DNA from: DATBGO01 sp963695645 | Lineage (GTDB): Bacteria > Actinomycetota > Actinomycetes > Streptosporangiales > Streptosporangiaceae | Length of the DNA: 64,000 bases | Direction: 5' to 3' | NCBI GenBank assembly: GCA_963695645.1 | Contig: CAVOHC010000012.1 | Location: 1,302,001 to 1,366,000 of the forward strand | Shown: in pieces, positions 43,073 to 49,069 of the stretch | How positions within the stretch are numbered: the first letter of the stretch is position 1 | Layout of the letters: every line of letters starts with the position of its first letter | The notes under the pieces: model-generated | What the model saw: the letters and a program-made list of their open reading frames with translations, nothing else | Databases searched by the model: none | What the model was told of the DNA's origin: nothing | Translations under genes and position numbers: made by a program

Positions 43073-43871
43073 CCTGCATCGCGAGCTCGCGCCGGTCTCG
43101 GCTGAGGCCTGGGCTCAGATCGAGGAAGAGACGGCACGCACGTTCAGGCGGCACGTCGCGGGCCGGCGGGTGGTGGATGTGCGCGGACCGGCCGGGGAGG
43201 CGCTGTCCGCGGTGGGCACCGGCCACCTGCGCGACATCGACGCGCCGGGCGACGGAGTGCTCGCCCGCCAGCGGCAGGTCGCTGCGATCGTCGAGCTGCG
43301 CGTCCCGTTCACCCTCGACCGTGGGCAGATCGACGACGTGGCGCGCGGCGCCCAGGACTCCGACTGGCAGCCGGTCAAGGACGCGGCACGTCAGCTCGCC
43401 TTCGCCGAGGACCGCGCCATCTTCGAGGGCTACCAGGCGGCCGGCATCACCGGCATCCGCCAGGGATCAAGCAACGCGCCGGTGACGCTGCCCGGCGATG
43501 CCCGTGATTATCCCGAGGTGATCGCCCAGGCACTCAGCCAGCTCCGGGTGGCCGGGGTCGCCGGTCCGTATTCGGTGCTGCTCAGCGCGGACGCGTACAC
43601 GGCCGTGAGCGAGACGAGCGATCATGGCTATCCGCTGCTTGAGCACATCAAGCGGCTGCTGTCCGGCGAGATCGTGTGGGCCCCGGCAATCAGCGGCGCC
43701 ATCGTCCTGACCACCCGCGGCGGTGACTTCGGCCTGGAGCTCGGCCAGGATGTCGCGATCGGCTACCAGTCCCACTCCGCGGCGGAGGTGCAGCTCTACC
43801 TCCAGGAGACGATGACCTTCCTGATGCACACCAGCGAGGCGGCGGTCGGCCTGGCGGCGGCCGCAGGCTAG
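43065..43871 (+). CDS. Family 1 encapsulin shell protein
   Basis: This 268-aa HK97-fold protein has the family 1 signature: MNNLHRELAPVSAEAWAQIE and EETARTFRRHVAGRRVVDV at the N-terminus, DWQPVKDAARQLAFAEDRAI, IFEGYQAAGITGI and the C-terminal QETMTFLMHTSEAAV. It self-assembles into a nanocompartment loaded by the DyP C-terminal peptide. ATG 43065 follows GAGAGGAG and overlaps the end of the peroxidase gene, coupling shell and cargo synthesis. Confidence 0.95.
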   Translation: MNNLHRELAPVSAEAWAQIEEETARTFRRHVAGRRVVDVRGPAGEALSAVGTGHLRDIDAPGDGVLARQRQVAAIVELRVPFTLDRGQIDDVARGAQDSDWQPVKDAARQLAFAEDRAIFEGYQAAGITGIRQGSSNAPVTLPGDARDYPEVIAQALSQLRVAGVAGPYSVLLSADAYTAVSETSDHGYPLLEHIKRLLSGEIVWAPAISGAIVLTTRGGDFGLELGQDVAIGYQSHSAAEVQLYLQETMTFLMHTSEAAVGLAAAAG

Positions 43872-43975
43872 CCCGGCTGCCCGGTCCGGTGCAGCTCGGC
43901 TTCCGGCCACTGCCATTGCGCAGCAAACCCGCCGGACACCTCCGCATCGTAACGTCAGCTACAGTTAGGGACATC

Positions 43976-44020
43976 ATGCGGCGCTTTGTAGTTATCCTTA
44001 GCTGCCGTAGCGGGACCTGA
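43976..44020 (+). CDS. Leader peptide 1 (MRRFVVILSCRSGT)
   Basis: A 14-codon frame, MRRFVVILSCRSGT, starts 10 nt after a TACAGT hexamer (43960-43965). Its Val-Val-Ile-Leu run suits sensing of branched-chain aminoacyl-tRNA, and its last codons and stop form the left arm of a hairpin. A second copy (44468) differs by one deleted codon and by synonymous changes (TTT/TTC, ATC/ATT, GGG/GGA), which supports selection on the peptide. Confidence 0.6.
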   Translation: MRRFVVILSCRSGT

Positions 44021-44065
44021 TCAGGGCAGGTCGGCGGCCCGCTACGGGAGGTGGTGCTGGCCGTG
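44005..44065 (+). promoter_or_regulatory. Hairpin 1 overlapping leader peptide 1, upstream of a GTG start
   Basis: CCGTAGCGGG (44005-44014) pairs with CCCGCTACGG (44038-44047). An inner stem ACCTG/CAGGT contains the leader stop. GAGGTGG and GTG 44063 follow at once, so opening the hairpin by a ribosome on the leader could expose a start site. The downstream GTG frame here is only 16 codons. Confidence 0.55.
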
Positions 44066-44183
44066 AGCTTCGCTACTCCGGGTCGCCGCAACGGACGTGG
44101 CCTGGACGTCTGAGGCCCGGCTCCGCCCCCAGTTGGGGAGCCAGGCAAGCCAGTTTTCACGATCAGGGTCAGGAGTAACCGCC

Positions 44184-44393
44184 GTGTCCAACCAGCCGCG
44201 CCCCGAAGCCAAGCCGCGCCCCGAAGCCAACAGGGCAGCCGACGCCGCCGAGGACGCGCCAAGCGCCCTGCAAGCGGTGCAGGCGGCGATGGACCGCCGT
44301 GACAACGGCGGCGCCGCCAGCCGCCCGGCTCCCGCGACCAAAACTGCCGCGACCAAAACTCCCGCGACCGAAAAGGTAGACAGCGCGGAGTAG
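44184..44393 (+). CDS. Small basic Ala/Pro-rich protein, copy 1 of the SNQP...DRRDNGG family
   Basis: GTG 44184 follows AGGAG at 8 nt. The 69-aa product is MSNQPRPEAK... with a core ALQAVQAAMDRRDNGG and a Lys/Thr/Ala-rich tail (TKTAATKTPATEKVDSAE). Copy 2 (44734) shares SNQP, an Ala-rich amphipathic helix and DRRDNGG. Two 15-bp in-frame repeats lengthen this copy (PRPEAK and ATKT units). No known family recognised. Likely soluble and largely helical; role unknown. Confidence 0.6.
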   Translation: MSNQPRPEAKPRPEANRAADAAEDAPSALQAVQAAMDRRDNGGAASRPAPATKTAATKTPATEKVDSAE

Positions 44394-44430
44394 CGCGGGA
44401 CTCACGCGCGTAGCGCGGGGCCCGCACGCG
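44391..44430. repeat. 20-bp repeat beginning at the stop codon of small protein 1
   Basis: TAGCGCGGGACTCACGCGCG (44391-44410, starting with the TAG stop) is followed directly by TAGCGCGGGGCCCGCACGCG (44411-44430), 16 of 20 identical. Confidence 0.65.
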
Positions 44431-44467
44431 ACATGAGCCGGTCGGATGGGCTAACATCGCTGGCATC

Positions 44468-44509
44468 ATGCGGCGCTTCGTATCCATTAGCAGCCGTAGC
44501 GGAACCTGA
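44468..44509 (+). CDS. Leader peptide 2 (MRRFVSISSRSGT)
   Basis: A 13-codon frame, MRRFVSISSRSGT, starts 10 nt after TAACAT (44452-44457), the same spacing as in copy 1. The ends of the peptide (MRRFV, SxRSGT) are conserved while the branched-chain run is reduced to Val and Ile. Its final codons form the left arm of hairpin 2. Confidence 0.6.
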   Translation: MRRFVSISSRSGT

Positions 44510-44554
44510 GCACGTCAGGCCAGCGACCCGCTACGGGATGAGGCGCTGGCCGTG
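44494..44554 (+). promoter_or_regulatory. Hairpin 2 overlapping leader peptide 2, upstream of GTG 44552
   Basis: CCGTAGCGG (44494-44502) pairs with CCGCTACGG (44528-44536); inner stem CCTGA/TCAGG (44505-44509, 44515-44519) holds the stop codon. GAGG and the conserved GCTGGCCGTGAGC follow, as in copy 1. The GTG 44552 frame runs 122 codons to 44920, overlapping the ilvE start; most of it looks non-coding. Confidence 0.55.
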
Positions 44555-44733
44555 AGCCTTGAGGTTCCCTCCCGACTGCCGCCGCCGGTGGCCCGCCGCG
44601 ATGAGCGGGTCATTGCGGCGATGCGTGCCAGGGACGTTACGAGCCACTTAGCCGGAGTCCTCAAGGCGGCGGTGTCGCCGCTAGCTGGCTGCCTGACAGA
44701 TCAACCTCGAACCCGGCGTCAGGAGGATGCACT

Positions 44734-44865
44734 GTGTATGAGACGTATCCAAGCAACCAGCCAGCCGATCGCGGCGAGGCTGCGCGGCGCGCGCAACATG
44801 CCATCCAAGTCGCGCTGGACCGTCGCGACAATGGCGGCGAATCCGCCGCTGAGCGCGTGGACTGA
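44734..44865 (+). CDS. Small protein, copy 2 of the SNQP...DRRDNGG family
   Basis: GTG 44734 follows AGGAGG at 8 nt. The 43-aa product has VYETYPSNQPADRGEAARRA, then QHAIQVALDRRDNGGESAAE. It is shorter than copy 1 because the repeated segments are missing. The good ribosome site, and a core conserved with copy 1 inside otherwise diverged DNA, argue that it is translated. It ends 10 nt before a micro-ORF that leads into ilvE, so it belongs to the ilvE leader region. Confidence 0.6.
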   Translation: MYETYPSNQPADRGEAARRAQHAIQVALDRRDNGGESAAERVD

Positions 44866-44874
44866 AGCACGCGC

Positions 44875-44913
44875 ATGGCCAGCAAGACCGGAAGCAAAGA
44901 GGACCAGCGATGA
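44875..44913 (+). CDS. 12-aa micro-ORF overlapping the ilvE start
   Basis: ATG 44875 opens MASKTGSKEDQR; its TGA (44911-44913) overlaps the ilvE ATG (44910) as ATGA. The ilvE ribosome site (AGAGGA) lies inside it. Could couple ilvE translation to the small protein upstream, or be chance. Confidence 0.35.
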   Translation: MASKTGSKEDQR

Positions 44914-46025
44914 CAACTAGCCAGCGGGCCGGCATCGGCTTCGAGATCCGCGTCACCGACCAGCCCGTTCCCGCCGCGGAGCGGGAGCGGATGATGGCGG
45001 TGCCTGGTTTCGGCGGGGTATTCACCGACCACATGATCACGATGGCCTGGTCCGCGGCGCGGGGCTGGCACGACGGCAAGCTGGAGCCGTACGGCCCGAT
45101 CACGCTCGACCCGGCCGCGGCGGTCTTCCATTACGGGCAGGAGATCTTCGAAGGGCTGAAGGCCTACCGGCACGCAGCCGGGACGATCGCCGCGTTCAGG
45201 CCGGATGCCAACGCGGCAAGGTTCAACCGGTCGGCGGCCAGGCTTGCCATGCCGGCGCTGCCGGAGTCGGCATTCGTCGAGGCGATAAGGCTGCTGGTGA
45301 GCCAGGACCGGGACTGGGTGCCCGCTGCCGACGGCCAGAGCCTCTACCTGCGGCCCTTCATGATCGCCACGCAGCGCGGCCTCGGGGTCAACCGGCCATC
45401 GTCGGAGTATCGGTTCACCGTGATCGGCTCGCCGGTGGCGGCGTATTTCAGCAACGGCGTGCAGCCCGTATCGGTGTGGCTGTCGGAGGACTACACCCGC
45501 GCCGCCCCTGGCGGCACCGGGGATGCCAAGTGCGGCGGCAACTACGCGGCGGCGTTCGCCGGCCAGATCGAGGCCCAGCGCAACGGCTGTGACCAGGTGG
45601 TCTGGCTGGACGGGGCCAATCACCAGTGGGTCGAGGAAATGGGCGGCATGAACCTGTTCTTCGTCTACGGGTCAGGGCCGGGCGCCCGGATGGTGACTCC
45701 CGCCCTCACCGGCACGCTGCTGCCTGGCGTGACCAGGGATTCGCTGCTGAAGCTCGGGCCGGACCTGGGCATCCCGGTTTGCGAAGGCCCGATCTCGGTG
45801 ACGGAATGGCGGGACGGCTGCGAGTCAGGCGAGATCACCGAGGTGTTCGCGTGCGGGACGGCCGCGGTGATCACCCCGGTAGGCGCCGTCCGCGGAGTCG
45901 GGAAGGAATGGATCGTCGGCGATGGCGCGCCGGGCCCGGTCACCATGCGGCTACGCGACGAGCTGGTCGGAATCCAGTACGGCCGCCGCCCCGATCCATA
46001 CGGCTGGATGCGCCCGCTGTGCTAA
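44910..46025 (+). CDS. ilvE: Branched-chain amino-acid aminotransferase
   Basis: This 371-aa fold-type IV PLP enzyme catalyses the last step of Val, Leu and Ile synthesis. Motifs: MAWSAARGWHDGKLEPYGPI, HYGQEIFEGLKAYRH, RPFMIATQRGLGVNRPS, TGDAKCGGNYAAAFAGQ with the PLP lysine, WVEEMGGMNLFFVYG and EVFACGTAAVITPVG. AGAGGA precedes the ATG by 6 nt. It opens the branched-chain region. The stop overlaps that of the convergent IclR gene by 4 nt. Confidence 0.95.
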   Translation: MTTSQRAGIGFEIRVTDQPVPAAERERMMAVPGFGGVFTDHMITMAWSAARGWHDGKLEPYGPITLDPAAAVFHYGQEIFEGLKAYRHAAGTIAAFRPDANAARFNRSAARLAMPALPESAFVEAIRLLVSQDRDWVPAADGQSLYLRPFMIATQRGLGVNRPSSEYRFTVIGSPVAAYFSNGVQPVSVWLSEDYTRAAPGGTGDAKCGGNYAAAFAGQIEAQRNGCDQVVWLDGANHQWVEEMGGMNLFFVYGSGPGARMVTPALTGTLLPGVTRDSLLKLGPDLGIPVCEGPISVTEWRDGCESGEITEVFACGTAAVITPVGAVRGVGKEWIVGDGAPGPVTMRLRDELVGIQYGRRPDPYGWMRPLC

Positions 46026-46795
46026 TGCCCGGGCACGCGGCCGGACAAGGCGGCCAGTTCCCGCGCGGCGGCGCCGACCGCAGGCGCGAGACGGCGGCCT
46101 GGCGGGTGGCCGATCCTGCTGGCCGGACCGGACACGCAGACCACGCCGAGCAGCTCGCTGCCCGCTAGCACCGGAGCGCTGACGCTTGCCACCCCAGGCT
46201 CGCGCTCGGCGACGCTGGCGGCCCAGCCGCGCCGCCGGATTGCCGCGAGCTCGGCGGCGGGCACCGCGGGAAACCTGTCGGCGTCGGCCGACCACGCCAG
46301 CAGCACTTTCCCGCCAGACCCCGCGTCCAGCGGCAGCAGCGCGCCGACCGGCACGCTGTCGCGCAGGCCAGTGCCGGCGTCCCTGGCGGCCACGCACAGC
46401 CGGCGGTCACCGGAGCGCAGGTAAAGCTGGGCGCTCTCACCGGTCGCGTCGTGCAGCCTGGCGAGCACGCCGTCGGCGGCCGCGCCGAGGTCAAGCCCCG
46501 GATCGGCCCTGGCGGCCAGTTCGGCCAGCCGGGGACCCAGCCGGAACGCGCCGCTTGGGGTCCTGGCGACCAGGCCGTGCGTTTCGAGCGCGACAAGCAG
46601 CCGGTGCGCGGTCGGCCTGGGCAGGCCGACGGCTTCGGCCAGCGGCCGCAGCGGCCGCGGGCCGTCGGCGAGCAGCTCGAGCAGGGCCACCGACCGGTCA
46701 AGAACGCCGACAGCCGTGCTGCGGACGGCGGGCGCGAGTCCGGAGGTGCCCGCGCCGGGTTTGCGGTCCGGGCCTGACGGGCGTAGTGTGCTCAT
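46022..46795 (-). CDS. ndgR: IclR-family regulator, NdgR-like
   Basis: This 257-aa IclR protein has an N-terminal winged HTH (VGVLDRSVALLELLADGPRP, LRPLAEAVGLPRPTAHRLLV) and a C-terminal ligand domain (VPVGALLPLDAGSGGKVLLA, VSAPVLAGSELLGVVCVSGP). An IclR regulator divergent from leuCD is the arrangement of NdgR/LtbR, which controls leucine and other amino-acid genes in Streptomyces and Corynebacterium. ATG 46795 is chosen over the upstream frame, which crosses the operator. The dyad TCTCATTATTTGAGA lies 16 bp upstream. Confidence 0.8.
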   Translation of the reverse strand: MSTLRPSGPDRKPGAGTSGLAPAVRSTAVGVLDRSVALLELLADGPRPLRPLAEAVGLPRPTAHRLLVALETHGLVARTPSGAFRLGPRLAELAARADPGLDLGAAADGVLARLHDATGESAQLYLRSGDRRLCVAARDAGTGLRDSVPVGALLPLDAGSGGKVLLAWSADADRFPAVPAAELAAIRRRGWAASVAEREPGVASVSAPVLAGSELLGVVCVSGPASRIGHPPGRRLAPAVGAAARELAALSGRVPGH

Positions 46796-46806
46796 ATCGT
46801 GGACAG

Positions 46807-46829
46807 TGTATCTCATTATTTGAGACAAG
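46807..46829. promoter_or_regulatory. Dyad between ndgR-like gene and leuC
   Basis: TCTCA-TTATT-TGAGA (46811-46825) is an inverted repeat in an AT-rich island in otherwise GC-rich DNA, 41 bp before leuC and 16 bp before the divergent regulator. A likely IclR/NdgR operator. Confidence 0.6.
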
Positions 46830-46865
46830 CATGAACCACCTGACGTCAGACGGGATCCGATAACC

Positions 46866-48263
46866 GTGACCGGACGCCTCTTCGACAAGGTCTGGGACCG
46901 GCATGTGGTAGCGAGCCCCGAGGGCGAGCCGCCACTGCTCTACATTGACCTGCACCTAGTGCATGAGGTCACCTCGCCGCAGGCCTTCGAGGGCCTCGAG
47001 CTGGCTGGCAGGCCGGTGCGGCGGCCTGACCTGACCGTCGCCACCATGGACCACGACGTGCCGACGATCGGGCAGGACCAGCCGATCGCCGACGAGCTCG
47101 CGGCGGCGCAGATCGAGAGGCTGCGGCGCAACTGCGACGTCCATGGCGTGACCCTGCACGGCCTTGGCAGCATGGACCAGGGCATCGTGCACGTCATCGG
47201 GCCGCAGCTCGGCCTCACCCAGCCAGGTATGACGGTGGTCTGCGGCGACAGCCATACCTCAACGCACGGGGCATTCGGCGCGCTGGCGTTCGGGATCGGC
47301 ACTACCGAGGTCGAGCACGTCCTGGCAACCCAGACGCTCCGGCAGGTCAAGCCCGCCGCGATGGCCGTGACGGTCGACGGCGAGCTCCCGCCCGGCCTTG
47401 CCGCCAAGGACCTGGTGCTCGGCATCATCAGGACGCTAGGGGCTGGCGGCGGCGCCGGCTCGGTCATCGAGTACCGCGGCGACGCGGTCCGCGCCCTGTC
47501 GATGGAAGGCCGGATGACGGTGTGCAACATGTCCATCGAGGCCGGCGCGAGGGCGGGCATGATCGGACCCGATGACACCACGTTCGGCTGGCTGGAAGGG
47601 CGCAGGCACAGCCCGGCGGGCAGGCTCTGGGAGCAGGCGCTTGACGACTGGCGCGGCCTGGTCACCGACGACGGCGCGGTCTTCGATCGCGAGGTCCGCG
47701 TCGACGCTTCGGCGCTGCGCCCGGCCATCACCTGGGGAACCACGCCCGCGCAGTCGGTGTCGATCGACGACGTCATTCCCGACCCCGTCTCCTTCGGCAG
47801 CCAGGCCCAGCAGCAGGCGGCCAGCCGGGCGCTCGCCTATATGGGCCTGGAGCCGGGAACGGCGATCCGGGACGTGCCCATTGACATGGTATTCATCGGT
47901 TCGTGCACGAACGGGCGCCTCGGTGACCTGCGCGCGGCAGCCGAGGTCATCAGGGGCAAGCGGGTTCACCCCGGGGTACGGGCGCTTGTGGTGCCCGGAT
48001 CCGCGCGGGTGAAGGCCGATGCCGAGGCCGAGGGGCTGGACCGCCAGTTCACCGCGGCCGGTTTCGAGTGGCGGTCGGCCGGCTGCTCGATGTGCCTGGC
48101 CATGAACGGCGACATTGTCGGGCCCGGCCAGCGCTGCGCCTCGACGAGCAACAGGAACTTCCAGGGCCGCCAGGGCCCAGGGTCTCGCACCCACCTCGTC
48201 TCGCCCGCCGTGGCGGCCGCAACCGCGGTCGCCGGCCACTTCACGCTGCCAGGAGACCTCTGA
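46866..48263 (+). CDS. leuC: 3-isopropylmalate dehydratase large subunit
   Basis: This 465-aa aconitase-family protein isomerises 2- to 3-isopropylmalate in leucine synthesis. Motifs: LFDKVWDRHVV at the start, VVCGDSHTSTHGAFGALAFG, IGTTEVEHVLATQTL, and the Fe-S cysteines in VFIGSCTNGRLGDLRAAAEV and GCSMCLAMN, followed by RCASTSNRNFQGRQG. GTG 46866 has only a weak ribosome site. Its TGA overlaps the leuD ATG by one base. Confidence 0.96.
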   Translation: MTGRLFDKVWDRHVVASPEGEPPLLYIDLHLVHEVTSPQAFEGLELAGRPVRRPDLTVATMDHDVPTIGQDQPIADELAAAQIERLRRNCDVHGVTLHGLGSMDQGIVHVIGPQLGLTQPGMTVVCGDSHTSTHGAFGALAFGIGTTEVEHVLATQTLRQVKPAAMAVTVDGELPPGLAAKDLVLGIIRTLGAGGGAGSVIEYRGDAVRALSMEGRMTVCNMSIEAGARAGMIGPDDTTFGWLEGRRHSPAGRLWEQALDDWRGLVTDDGAVFDREVRVDASALRPAITWGTTPAQSVSIDDVIPDPVSFGSQAQQQAASRALAYMGLEPGTAIRDVPIDMVFIGSCTNGRLGDLRAAAEVIRGKRVHPGVRALVVPGSARVKADAEAEGLDRQFTAAGFEWRSAGCSMCLAMNGDIVGPGQRCASTSNRNFQGRQGPGSRTHLVSPAVAAATAVAGHFTLPGDL

Positions 48264-48871
48264 TGGCCGGGGTAATTCGCATCGCAGGGCGCGCGGTCGC
48301 GCTTGACCGCGCGGACGTCGACACCGACCAGATCATCCCGGCGGAGTGGCTCAAGCACATCGGGCGCACCGGGTTTTCCGGCGGGCTGTTCGGGGCCTTG
48401 CGCGCCGACCCTGGCTTCCCGCTGAACCGGCCGGGAGCCGCCCAGGCGAAGGTTCTCGTCGCAGGCGCCAACTTCGGCTGCGGATCGTCGCGGGAGCATG
48501 CCGTGTGGGCGCTGCAGGACTTCGGCTTCGCCGCCGTGGTGTCGCCGCGCTTCGCTGACATCTTCCGTGGCAACTGCGTGAGCGCCGGGCTGGTGCCTGT
48601 CGAGGCCGACGAGCAGACCGTCGCGCGGGTCTTCGCCGCGCTGGCCGCCGACCCGGACGCGGAAGTCGTCGTGGACGTGGCAGCGCGCAGCCTGGCGGTC
48701 CCTTCGGCGGGTATCGAGGCGCCGTTCCCGCTGCCTGATTTCGCCCGCTGGCGGCTGCTCGAAGGGCTCGACGACGTGGCGCTGACGCTGCGGCACGCCG
48801 ACGCGATCGCCAGCTTCGAGGCAGGCCGCCGGGCCTGGCTGCCGGCTGTTGCCCCGGCTGGCGTGCGTTAG
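48263..48871 (+). CDS. leuD: 3-isopropylmalate dehydratase small subunit
   Basis: The 202-aa swivel domain subunit: VDTDQIIPAEWLKHIGRTGF, GANFGCGSSREHAVWAL, VSPRFADIFRGNCVSAGLVP. It completes the active site of LeuC. ATG 48263 (TGATG overlap) follows AGGAG at 7 nt. A -10-like TATAGT lies 15 bp after its stop, starting the ilvB leader transcript. Confidence 0.95.
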   Translation: MAGVIRIAGRAVALDRADVDTDQIIPAEWLKHIGRTGFSGGLFGALRADPGFPLNRPGAAQAKVLVAGANFGCGSSREHAVWALQDFGFAAVVSPRFADIFRGNCVSAGLVPVEADEQTVARVFAALAADPDAEVVVDVAARSLAVPSAGIEAPFPLPDFARWRLLEGLDDVALTLRHADAIASFEAGRRAWLPAVAPAGVR

Positions 48872-48885
48872 GCCGGCAGTTCCGC

Positions 48886-48891
48886 TATAGT
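48886..48891 (+). promoter_or_regulatory. Putative -10 of the ilvB leader transcript
   Basis: TATAGT lies about 42 bp before the leader peptide start; the -35 region (TGCGTT near 48864) is weak. Transcription would start near 48898, giving an untranslated leader of about 170 nt. Confidence 0.55.
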
Positions 48892-48932
48892 TCGTTAACG
48901 AGAAACGTCGGCCACACAGACGGGGATACGCG

Positions 48933-48974
48933 ATGACGCGCATCGATCAGGTACAGGTACTCCTCATCACTTAG
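48933..48974 (+). CDS. ilvB leader peptide (MTRIDQVQVLLIT)
   Basis: Thirteen codons, MTRIDQVQVLLIT, with Ile, Val, Val, Leu, Leu and Ile among them. The TAG stop is inside the left arm of the first hairpin. This is the form of a branched-chain attenuator control peptide, known upstream of actinobacterial ilvB. Confidence 0.85.
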   Translation: MTRIDQVQVLLIT

Positions 48975-49003
48975 CGCGAGCCCGAACGCAGGGCTCGCGC
49001 TAA
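48971..49003 (+). promoter_or_regulatory. ilvB attenuator: first (pause/antiterminator-linked) hairpin
   Basis: TTAGCGCGAGCCC (48971-48983) pairs perfectly over 13 bp with GGGCTCGCGCTAA (48991-49003), loop GAACGCA. A ribosome stalled on the Leu/Ile codons would cover its left arm. Confidence 0.85.
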
Positions 49004-49004
49004 C

Positions 49005-49036
49005 CTCCTACGCCGCAGACGGCGAGGGGGTTTTTT
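49005..49036 (+). terminator. ilvB attenuator: intrinsic terminator
   Basis: CGCCG/CGGCG inner stem (49011-49015, 49020-49024), one A-A mismatch and an outer TCCTC/GGGGG stem, then TTTTTT (49031-49036). A T-run is rare in this window, supporting a true regulated terminator before ilvB. Confidence 0.88.
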
Positions 49037-49069
49037 GTTGGCAAGCCACCCCGAACAAAGGAGCATCTC

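Noticed and set aside
44005..44047. tRNA or T-box element before ilvE
   Set aside because: The fold is a single long hairpin overlapping a peptide; no cloverleaf, no T-box sequence, no T-run terminator.
44552..44920. 122-codon ORF from GTG 44552
   Set aside because: Beyond the conserved GTGAGC start it matches nothing, and a better-supported 43-codon gene in another frame lies within it.
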